A stretch of 64,000 bases of DNA from Tannerellaceae bacterium (GTDB taxonomy: Bacteria; Bacteroidota; Bacteroidia; Bacteroidales; Tannerellaceae), in contig JAIRKZ010000160.1 of assembly GCA_031259845.1 (NCBI GenBank), positions 1 through 64,000 of the forward strand. The letters are read 5' to 3'. Both the position numbers and the translations under genes were made by a program. Below are positions 9,793 to 19,500 of the stretch, one piece after another (the stretch's first letter is position 1; each line of letters begins with the position of its first letter). The notes under the pieces are model-generated. The model ran no database searches, was not told the DNA's origin, and worked only from the letters and a program-made list of their open reading frames with translations.

Positions 9793-12700
9793 ATGAAATC
9801 TTGGACAAAAGATGTATTGGTGTTTTCTCCTTTTGAAATACCAGACGTAAAGCTGGCTTTGAAAACAATTGAAGCAGGGGCGTTTCCGGTATTACATTTA
9901 AACCAATCAAAAAAAGCGTCTGATAATGCTTTAAAAGAATTATCGGAAAAAACAGACCAACCTTTCGGAGTTTATATTTCTCCCGGATTAGAAGGCTTGG
10001 AGCTACCACAGAATGTGACTAAAGTTATTTTACCCGCCGGCAGCCGGCTGCCTGTGCGTAAAGGTGTTGAGCTTTTATATCAGGCGTATTCGCCGGAAGA
10101 TGTCTCAACGCTGATCAGCGACGGTGTTTCTTCGATTATTATCAAAGGAAATGAGGGCGCCGGAAAAATAGCAAGGGAGTCTTCCTTCATCTTTTTTCAG
10201 AAAGTAATCGGCCTATGTAAAAAGAGCCACGTAAAACTGTATGTTCAGGGAGGCGCCGGAGTACATACGTCTGCCGCTTTCTTTGCTTTAGGGGCTCAGG
10301 GTGTTGTGCTTGATTCGCAAGTGGCCGTTTTCCCCGAATGTAGCGCCCCGGCGGAACTTAAACAGGTTTGCAAAAAATTAAATGGGAATGAAACGGTTGT
10401 GATCGACGGTTTCAGGGTTTTGCGTAGAACAAACTCGCCTAAACTTCCCGATACTCCTAAAGTAGATGATTTGTATCCGTTTCTGGGAGGATATGACCTC
10501 TCCGGGAATTATCTTCCCATGGGGCAGGATATAACCTTGTCTGTTGACTATCTGGCGCAATACAAAAATCTTAAAAACCTGGTATTTGCAATCCATGAGG
10601 CTGCTTACGGACATCTTCACCAGGCAAAATCAGTACCTGTTATTGGTGAAAACAGTGAATTTGCCAAAGATTTAGGTATAAAATATCCTGTTATCCAAGG
10701 CCCCATGGCCCGTATCAGTGATACACCGCAATTTATTAACGATATAGCCGCCGAAGGCGCTATGCCTTTCCTGGCATTAAGCCTGATGACGGGAGAATCT
10801 TGCCGGAATCTCCTGAAAGAAACATCGCAACTGTTGGGAGACAAACCCTGGGGGGTAGGAATCTTAGGTTTTACTTCGCCCCAAATGCTGGAAGAGCAAA
10901 CGAAGTACATATTGGAAACCAAACCTAACGTGGCGCTTATCGCCGGCGGACGTCCGTCTTTAGCCGCTCCTTTTGAGAAGGAAGGTATAAAAGTTTTTTT
11001 ACACGTGCCATCAACAAACCTGTTGGATATGTATCTGAAGGAAGGCGCGAAACAGTTTATTTTTGAAGGACGGGAAAGCGGGGGACATGTAGGCCCTGTC
11101 ATGAGCCTGACGCTTTGGGAGAAACAGATAAACCGTTTGCTGAAAGAAGATAATAAATCAGCCATCAGCGTTTTATTCGCCGGAGGGATTCATGACAGCC
11201 TTTCGTCTGCATTCGTAAGTATTATGGCGGCTACGCTGGCGGCAAAAGGAATAAAAGTAGGGATTCAGATGGGTACTTCCTATCTCTATACAAAAGAAGC
11301 GCTTACATCCGGCGCCATCCAAAGCGAATACCAGAAACAACTTATTGAAAAAAATGAAACGATTTTGCTGGAAACGGCTTTGGGACAAGAAACCCGCGCC
11401 GTAGCCACTCCCTATACAGCATCTTTCTTACAGGAAAAACAGAAAATGCTTTCGGAAGGCACAGATGCCAAAGACGTCTGGATGAAGCTGGAAGAACTGA
11501 ATCTGGGGCGCTCGCGTATTGCAGCAAAAGGGGTGGAACGGAGAAACGGCGAACTGGTAAAGCTCTCCGATGACGAACAGCTCGAAAAAGGGCTTTATAT
11601 GACCGGCGAAGTAACCGGTTTGCTTCAAAAGACAATCTCTGTGAAAACGCTTCATCAACAGGTTTCGGTTGACAACAACCAATTGATCAGCCAACTTAAA
11701 GATATTGATATACCCCATAACCTGGCGTCTCCCATGGATATTGCCATTGTAGGAATGGAATGTATCTTCCCCGGCGCAAAGAACAAAAATGAATATTGGA
11801 AAAATCTTCTCATCGGTAAAGACACAATAACGGAAGTCCCCGATACCCGGTGGAATAAAGATGTATTTTATAAGCCGGATATCAGAGATACTGACTACTC
11901 TGCCTCCAAATGGGGAGGGTTTATTCCTGCCATCGATTTTGATCCGTTGGAGTTTGGCATTACTCCGCAATCACTTTCATCCATAGAGCCGGTTCAGTTG
12001 TTGAGCCTTTATGTTGCCAAACGTGCACTGGAAGACGCCGGGTATACCGATTTATCGGCCGTAGACTTAGATAACACATCTGTTTTCTTCGGAGCGGAAG
12101 GCGCTACGGATTTGGCATATACGTATAGTATCAGGTCAGGGCTTATGCAACTGTTTGGCTATTTACCCAGCGAGATAGACGAAGCCTTGCCTAAATTAAC
12201 GGAAGATTCATTCCCCGGAGTATTGTCCAATGTTATTGCCGGGCGTATTGCCAACAGGTTAAACCTGGGAGGGCGCAATTATACCGTAGACGCAGCCTGC
12301 GCTTCTTCATTGGCCGCAATGGACGTAGCTTGCCAGGAACTTATATCCAACCGGTCTGATATGGTCATAGCAGGAGGCGCAGACTTCCATAATGGGATCA
12401 ATGACTTCCTGATGTTTTCTTCCACCTACGCTCTGTCTAAAAAAGGACGCCCCGCTTCTTTTTCCAATGAAGCCGATGGCATCGTATTAGGCGAAGGCAT
12501 CGGAGTCGTTGTATTAAAAAGGCTCAAAGACGCCAGGCGGGATGGCAATAAGATATACGCCGTAATCAAAGCGATTGAAGGAAGCAGCGACGGACGAAGC
12601 CTCGGATTAACCGCGCCAAATAATAAAGGACAGGCCAATGCGCTGGCAAGAACTTATCGCCGCGCCGGCATATTACCCTCGCAGGCGGGGTTTGTGGAAG

Positions 12701-15700
12701 CGCATGGCACAGGAACCGTTGTTGGCGACAAAACGGAATTGTCAGCTCTTACCGATATATTCTTAGACGCCGGGGCGCTCAACAAACAAACCTATTTAGG
12801 TTCTGTCAAAACCCAGATAGGGCATACCAAATGCGCCGCCGGTATGGCCGCTTTAATCAAAGCCACCCTGGCCGTACAGCAAGGGATTATTCCCCCGATT
12901 TCACACATGAACCAGCCAAATAACTATTATAATGAAAAAATAAACCCATTCGTGTTCAATACGAACCCGGTATTATGGGAAAAAGAAAAACGGATTGCCG
13001 GGGTGAGCGCTTTTGGTTTCGGAGGCACGAATTTTCATATCGTAATTGAAAATGATCCTGAAAATAAAACCAACGGGAATACGCCGTTAGAAGTATGGCC
13101 GTCCGAACTATTCGTGTTCAGGGGGGAAACAATGGATGACGCTAAACAGCAAATGCAGAAAATAAAGGATTTGTTGGCTTTGAACAATAACATAGCATTG
13201 AGAGATATAGCTTACACGCTGGCTGTATACAGCAAAGAAAACATCCAGGTTTCAATAGTAGCCGACAGCGCCGGAGAGCTTTTAAAGAAAATAGATATCG
13301 CCAAAGACGATAAGCAGGATTTTAATGTATTTTACAGAAATCAGAAGGAAGGGCAGGTTGCCTTTTTATTCTCCGGCCAGGGTAGCCAGCGTATCTATAT
13401 GGCTTCGGGCTTGTTTACCGCTATCCCATCAATGCGCCGTTTGCTGAAAGAGAATCCACAGTATGAAGAAATTATTTTCCCTAAAAAAGCATTTGACGAA
13501 AAAGAAAAGAAAAAACAACAAGCAACGATTACCGATACCCGTAATGCACAACCGTTATTGGGGATAGTTGATTTCGCCATTGCCGAATACCTGTACTCTC
13601 TGGGAATAAAGCCGGATATGGTTGCCGGACATAGCTACGGAGAAGTTGCGGCTTTGTGTTTTGCCGGCGCTTTCGATGCTGAAAACTTAGTTTCGCTGAG
13701 CCGTGAGAGAGCGCAAGCTATCTTAAATGCAATAGAAGAAGACCAGGGAAAGATGGCGGCTATCAGTAATGTCTCCGAAGAAGAACTGAAAGACTTGCTT
13801 GCCGGCGAAACAGAAGTATGGGCCGTTAATTACAATTCTCCCAAACAGATTGTGCTGGCGGGAACTTCCAACGGCCTGACTGGATTTATTAAGAAAGTAA
13901 CAGAAAAAGGTATTGCCTGTAAAGAAATAAATGTAGCATGCGCCTTCCATAGCCCGCTATTAGCAAAGTCTAAAGAATTATATGCCTATGCGCTGAAGAA
14001 TATTTCTTTCGAAAAACCAACAATCAAGGTATGGTCTAACACAACAGCGGAAGTATACCCCGATACGATAGCGGAAATAAAAGAACGGCTGGCGGAACAT
14101 CTGGTAAAACCCGTATTGTTCTCAAAACAATTAGAGAACATGTATACCTCAGGCGCCCGTATTTTCGTGGAAACAGGCCCTGGAAGGGTGCTGACAGGCC
14201 TTGCCCAACATACGCTGGGTGATGATATTGTTGCCATACAAACCGAAAATAACGGCAATGATGGAATTACCTGCTTATTAAAAGCGCTCGGGCAGTATTT
14301 AGCAACGGGAAAAGAATTTAACCTCGAAAAGTTATTTGAAGGCCGTACGGTTTCAACTATTGATACCGGTAACATTGAACAGTATAAGAAGAAAGCTACA
14401 ATATGGTTCATTAATGGGCAGAATGCTATTCCTTCGGACAAGAAAATGCTGTCGGGAGAAATTTATCCAATAACAAAAATATTCAGTACAAATATGGGAA
14501 AAGATATAATAAGCAGTAATGCAAACTCCGGCAAAATAATGTTGGAATACTTAGATAGTTTAAAAAAAATGATTGAAAACCAACGCGAAATGATCCAAAA
14601 TCAACGGGATGTTATGTTAGGTTATTTCGGCCAATACGAACCAGCTCCACGCATATCCGCCCCGCGTTACCAAACCCCGGTAATCATAGAAGAAAACCAC
14701 CAGGAAGTAATTGCAGAAAACGAAACCAAACAACTGCCCGAAGGCACAGCGGCTACATTAGATATAGCTTCGCTGACAACCGATCAGTTGAAAGAGATTG
14801 TATTGGAAGTTGTTAGCGATAAAACCGGATATCCATCGGAAATGCTGGATATGGACATGGATATGGAAGCTGATTTAAGTATCGATTCCATCAAGCGCAT
14901 GGAAATCATCGGAGGCTTGAGAGAGAAACTTACATTCCCCGAAAGGCTTGCCGAAATAGAAGGTATCATCGAAAAGATGGCTGCCATTAAGACATTAAGA
15001 AATATGATTGCATGGATAGAAGAAATCGGACAAATAAATTTCGATTCACTTCCTGCTAAAGAAGAACAAACAACCGGAGAAAAGAATACGGAAGAAACAG
15101 GAACAATAGATACTGCTGCCCTTCCGGTAGATGAAGGTGAATTGGCAAGGCTGTGCTTTAAACTGAAAGAAGCGCCCGTGTCAAAAGAAAACACGCTTTC
15201 TATCGATGGCCGCTATTTTGCTTTAACCGATGATGCAGGAGAAAATTCCTGTGCTGCCGCAATAAAAGAATTGATAGAGGCGCAAGGTGCAAAAGTGGAT
15301 ATAATCACAAAAGAAACAAACGATTTATCTGCTTACGATGGGTTGATCTTTATGAATGTTTCTTCGTCGCCCGGGCGTTACACGGTTGAACATTTATTCA
15401 ATTTTCTTAAGGCGGCGGATATGAACCGGTTGAAAGGAATATTTTCTTTCAGCGACCTGACGTCGGATGTATTGAATGAAGACGAGATAAAAGACCTTTC
15501 AAATATCCAGGGATTCCCGGGGTTTATCAAGAGCCTGCCACACGAATATCCTGAAATCAATTTCAGAGTTGTCGATTCTCATACTCCTTTCGATATAGCC
15601 ACATTGCCTCAGCTTGTTCTTGACGAACTATCCGTAAAAGAGAACTTCCCGGAAGTTATCTACAAAGACAGTGAACGTTTCCAGTTCGACGTAAAAGCCG

Positions 15701-16590
15701 AAGAAGTAAATGTGGATGGGGAGCCCCTGCTGGATATAGATGAAAATTCAGTTGTCCTCGTCTTAGGAGGAGCGCAGGGTATCACGCCCGAATTAGTATC
15801 TCAATTGTCGCTTGATTATCCATGTACATATATCCTGGCAGGGCGTTCTTCTCAACTGGAAGATGCGGAGAAATATGTATCGTTACAAACAAAAGAAGAG
15901 ATAAGAAAATACCTCATTACGGAAGAAAACATGAAAGCGCCGGCCAGTATTGAAAAAAGAGTGCAGGTAATATTCAAGTCGAAACAGATAGGCAAGGCTT
16001 TGGAAAAAATAAAAACAGCAGGCGGAAAGGCTGTCTACAAAACGGTAGATGCCAAAAACAACGAAGAATTTAGCGTGTTTATAACGGCCCTTCTGGAAGA
16101 ATATGGTAAAATAGATGGCGTTATCCATGCAGCAGGCGTATTAGACGATAAGTTATTTACCGACAAAACATGGGAATCGTTCGAAAATGTATATCAAACA
16201 AAAGTCAATCCGCTGGAAGTAATTGTAAGCGCATTATTGCCTAATCTTAAATTCCTGGTACTATTCAGCAGCGTATCTTCCGCTTTCGGGAACAGAGGAC
16301 AATGCGACTATGCTGCGGGTAACAGTGTATTTGATTTGCTATCCATCATTTTACTTGAGAAAAAGTATTTTACGCGGATATTGTCTTTCAATTGGGGGCC
16401 GTGGAAGGGAGCCGGTATGGTTTCGGAATTACTTGAAAGCGAATTTAGAAAAAGAGGAGTAGGCATGATTCCGCTTAAAGAAGGTGGAGCGTTCTTCGTA
16501 AAAGAATTGAAATATGGAAAAGAACCTGCTGTTTTAGCCATGGGAGGTAATGCATCAACTATCGAAAATTTCTTGAAAGGACAGGCATAA
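9793..16590 (+). CDS. Multidomain lipid/polyketide synthase: (NMO-like barrel)-(PfaD-like enoylreductase)-KS-AT-ACP-KR
   Basis: Tandem NMO-like regions (second: KYPVIQGPMARISD, EGRESGGHVGPV, VLFAGGIHD, GIQMGTSYL); KS AIVGMECIFPGA, DAACASS, HGTGT, GHTKCAAG; AT FLFSGQGSQ, GHSYGEVAAL, AFHSPLL; ACP ADLSIDSIKRMEI; KR VLGGAQGIT, AGRSS, HAAGVLDD, FSSVSSAFGNRGQCDYAAGN. Confidence 0.92.
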   Translation: MKSWTKDVLVFSPFEIPDVKLALKTIEAGAFPVLHLNQSKKASDNALKELSEKTDQPFGVYISPGLEGLELPQNVTKVILPAGSRLPVRKGVELLYQAYSPEDVSTLISDGVSSIIIKGNEGAGKIARESSFIFFQKVIGLCKKSHVKLYVQGGAGVHTSAAFFALGAQGVVLDSQVAVFPECSAPAELKQVCKKLNGNETVVIDGFRVLRRTNSPKLPDTPKVDDLYPFLGGYDLSGNYLPMGQDITLSVDYLAQYKNLKNLVFAIHEAAYGHLHQAKSVPVIGENSEFAKDLGIKYPVIQGPMARISDTPQFINDIAAEGAMPFLALSLMTGESCRNLLKETSQLLGDKPWGVGILGFTSPQMLEEQTKYILETKPNVALIAGGRPSLAAPFEKEGIKVFLHVPSTNLLDMYLKEGAKQFIFEGRESGGHVGPVMSLTLWEKQINRLLKEDNKSAISVLFAGGIHDSLSSAFVSIMAATLAAKGIKVGIQMGTSYLYTKEALTSGAIQSEYQKQLIEKNETILLETALGQETRAVATPYTASFLQEKQKMLSEGTDAKDVWMKLEELNLGRSRIAAKGVERRNGELVKLSDDEQLEKGLYMTGEVTGLLQKTISVKTLHQQVSVDNNQLISQLKDIDIPHNLASPMDIAIVGMECIFPGAKNKNEYWKNLLIGKDTITEVPDTRWNKDVFYKPDIRDTDYSASKWGGFIPAIDFDPLEFGITPQSLSSIEPVQLLSLYVAKRALEDAGYTDLSAVDLDNTSVFFGAEGATDLAYTYSIRSGLMQLFGYLPSEIDEALPKLTEDSFPGVLSNVIAGRIANRLNLGGRNYTVDAACASSLAAMDVACQELISNRSDMVIAGGADFHNGINDFLMFSSTYALSKKGRPASFSNEADGIVLGEGIGVVVLKRLKDARRDGNKIYAVIKAIEGSSDGRSLGLTAPNNKGQANALARTYRRAGILPSQAGFVEAHGTGTVVGDKTELSALTDIFLDAGALNKQTYLGSVKTQIGHTKCAAGMAALIKATLAVQQGIIPPISHMNQPNNYYNEKINPFVFNTNPVLWEKEKRIAGVSAFGFGGTNFHIVIENDPENKTNGNTPLEVWPSELFVFRGETMDDAKQQMQKIKDLLALNNNIALRDIAYTLAVYSKENIQVSIVADSAGELLKKIDIAKDDKQDFNVFYRNQKEGQVAFLFSGQGSQRIYMASGLFTAIPSMRRLLKENPQYEEIIFPKKAFDEKEKKKQQATITDTRNAQPLLGIVDFAIAEYLYSLGIKPDMVAGHSYGEVAALCFAGAFDAENLVSLSRERAQAILNAIEEDQGKMAAISNVSEEELKDLLAGETEVWAVNYNSPKQIVLAGTSNGLTGFIKKVTEKGIACKEINVACAFHSPLLAKSKELYAYALKNISFEKPTIKVWSNTTAEVYPDTIAEIKERLAEHLVKPVLFSKQLENMYTSGARIFVETGPGRVLTGLAQHTLGDDIVAIQTENNGNDGITCLLKALGQYLATGKEFNLEKLFEGRTVSTIDTGNIEQYKKKATIWFINGQNAIPSDKKMLSGEIYPITKIFSTNMGKDIISSNANSGKIMLEYLDSLKKMIENQREMIQNQRDVMLGYFGQYEPAPRISAPRYQTPVIIEENHQEVIAENETKQLPEGTAATLDIASLTTDQLKEIVLEVVSDKTGYPSEMLDMDMDMEADLSIDSIKRMEIIGGLREKLTFPERLAEIEGIIEKMAAIKTLRNMIAWIEEIGQINFDSLPAKEEQTTGEKNTEETGTIDTAALPVDEGELARLCFKLKEAPVSKENTLSIDGRYFALTDDAGENSCAAAIKELIEAQGAKVDIITKETNDLSAYDGLIFMNVSSSPGRYTVEHLFNFLKAADMNRLKGIFSFSDLTSDVLNEDEIKDLSNIQGFPGFIKSLPHEYPEINFRVVDSHTPFDIATLPQLVLDELSVKENFPEVIYKDSERFQFDVKAEEVNVDGEPLLDIDENSVVLVLGGAQGITPELVSQLSLDYPCTYILAGRSSQLEDAEKYVSLQTKEEIRKYLITEENMKAPASIEKRVQVIFKSKQIGKALEKIKTAGGKAVYKTVDAKNNEEFSVFITALLEEYGKIDGVIHAAGVLDDKLFTDKTWESFENVYQTKVNPLEVIVSALLPNLKFLVLFSSVSSAFGNRGQCDYAAGNSVFDLLSIILLEKKYFTRILSFNWGPWKGAGMVSELLESEFRKRGVGMIPLKEGGAFFVKELKYGKEPAVLAMGGNASTIENFLKGQA

Positions 16591-16596
16591 TTAATA

Positions 16597-19500
16597 ATGA
16601 TACAAGATAATCAAACAGATAAGGATATTGCCATCGTTGGTATGTCGTGTATCTTTCCCGGTGCACAGAATATTGATCAATACTGGTATAATCTGGCAAA
16701 CGGAGTAGATTCCATCATCGAAGCCCCCTCCTCCCGTATCGATCCGATGTATTTCCAAAAGGAAGAAGGCGCTTATGACCGTTTCTATTGTAACAAGGGA
16801 GGCTTTCTGGATATTCCGGCGATAGACCCGTTGAAATACGGATTTCTTCCAATCGCAGCCAAGGGAATGGAGCCGGAACAGTTGTTCATGCTGAAATTGG
16901 TTTTCGATGCATTAGAAGATGCAGGAGTGACAAAGAAAAACATTTCGTTGGAAAACGGTTGCGTAATCATAGGAAAAGGAAACTTCGGAAACCTGTCTTC
17001 CATGCGGAATATAGACATTATTAATACGAGCGTGCAGGTAGCTGAAGTAGTGAAAGCATGTATCCCTACTATTTCCCACGAAGACCTGGATAAAATAAGA
17101 AAAGCTTACCAGGCGCAGAAAGGAGAAATCAAACCGGATACCGCTATCGCATTAATGCCTAACCTGATTGCTGCTTTGGTAACAAATAAACTGAACATGC
17201 ACGGGCCGGCTTATACGGTAGACGGCGCATGCGCCAGCTCGGCTATTGCTATCAATCATGCCAGCGAATTGCTTCTTAGCGGACAATGCGATATCGCCCT
17301 TGCAGCCGGTTTGCATACAGCTCAAAGCGCAATGTTCCAGGCTTCGTTCAATATGTTGGGGGCTATATCGCATAAAGGCGTTATTTCTCCATTCAGTGAA
17401 GACGCCGACGGGCTGATACCAAGCGAAGGCGGCGGCGTACTCGTACTTAAAACATTAAAAAAGGCTATTGAGGACAACGACAGGATATATGCCTTGATTA
17501 AAGCTTCGGCCGTCTTCAGTGATGGGGCGGGTGTAAGCGTGATGGCGCCCAATACGGTCGGGCAACAGTTAACGTTGGCTAAAGCGTGGGGAAAAGTAGA
17601 CATGGATCCCAAACGTGTCGGGCTGATTGAAGCGCACGGAACGGCTACCATTGCCGGCGATAAAGTAGAGATCAATACGTTGAACGAGTTTTTCGGCAAA
17701 GATACCTCATTAAATAAAATATGGTTGGGTTCTGTTAAGTCTAATATAGGGCATACGATGCCGGCAGCAGGTATGGCAGGTATGATAAAAGTGGCGCTCG
17801 CGTTGTTTCACCGTCGGATACCGCCCACCCTGCATGCCGAACGACCGGCAAAAGCCCTTATTGATTCACGCTTCGAACTCCCTCAAACAGCGATTGACTG
17901 GGAAGAAGATAAATATCCTTTGGTGGCAGGCGTCAATGCTTTCGGTTTTGGAGGTATAAACTCCCATGTAATTATGACGGCTTATGATAACACGCCTGAA
18001 AATCTTGTCCCCGACAGTAAAATAACCATTAAACGGTCGTTCAAACCGGCATGTCTTGTTGCAGCGCATACAAAAGAAGAATTACTGGATAAGATTGACC
18101 GGAGGTACTGGGCGGGAATTGAAGGCAGGTACAGGCTTGTTATTTTCGATATTAACGACGAGCGGATTAAAAAAGCCCGGTCTATTGTTGAAAAGGATAC
18201 GCCCTGGAAAGGACGGATGGATATCTGGTTTTCAAATGAACCTCTGCTTGAAAAGGAGGGTAAACTGGCTTTCCTCTTTTCGGGATTCAATATGGAGATG
18301 GATGTGGAAGTCAACACGGTTGCCGACTATTTCGAGTTGGAACGCCCGCACGACATGGCGGAACAAGGTTTGTTGAACCAGTCGTTAAAACTCTACCATA
18401 TTAATAACCTGCTGGATACTTCCCTGAAAAAACTAAGGATAATCCCGGACATGAATGCCGGGCACAGTATCGGAGAATGGCATGCAGGAAAAGCATCCGG
18501 ATTGGTGACAGACGAGAATGTGAAATCCATGATGAAAGCATGGGTAAGAGACTTGAATCTGGAACTTGATGAAAATTCACAAGGGCCGAACGATGATTAC
18601 GATTCCTGGTTTGAAGATGTTTATTTTGTAGCTGTAGGTTGCGGATATAAAACGCTGGAACCGATAATAAAAGACATTCCCGAATTGTATTTATCAAATG
18701 ATAATTGCAATACGCAGGTATTGATGTGCGGAAAGCGCGAAGCTGTAGACGAGATGTGCAAACGACTGAAAAAGAATCAAATATTTAATCAGGAACTACC
18801 TTATAAATCGGGTTATCATACGCCGTTTCTGGAGAAGCATCTCTCTATATTGGATTACTGTCTGGATCAAATAGAAGAATTGAAAAAACCTGTTATTCCT
18901 ATCTGGTCGGCAACATCATTGGAACAATATCCTACCGAAATGAGCGAATACAGGAAACTTACCATTAAGCACCTTACTTCGCCCGTTCGTTTCAGGGAAT
19001 TGATCAGTAAGTTATATGCTGAGGAAAAAGCGCGTGTCTTTATTCAATTAGGAGCAGGCCCCCTGAATGGTTTTGTCGACGATATTTTACACAACAAAAA
19101 GTATAGCGCCATTTCTACCTATAATCCGGGCAGATCGGGTATTGAACAATTTAGGCGGGTACTCGCCCTTCTGTTTATCGAAGGAAAAGAAGTAGATGTA
19201 CTGTTTATCAGAAGTGGAGAAGTAGCCAAAGTGATAGGACAGGAATTAGAACTTGATTTTGCTCCTTTCGTTACAGAATTTCCGCTAATTAAAGAAGTAT
19301 TGAAGAAACAAAGCAAAGTGGATTTTTCTTCCTGTGAAGAAAGCGAGAACACCTGTCAACCGCTGACGCAGAAAGTAAATGAGAATATCCGTGAGATGTC
19401 TTTAGCGCAGAAAGAAATGCTTGATATCATGAACGAAGTAAAATCATTGGAACAAAAATTCAATCTGACAAGTGGTATCTCTCAAACGAAAGAAAAGAAA

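Noticed and set aside
10617-11970. Minus-strand ORFs of 182, 97 and 180 aa inside the first megasynthase gene
   Set aside because: All antisense to a clearly coding, domain-rich gene; no independent evidence.
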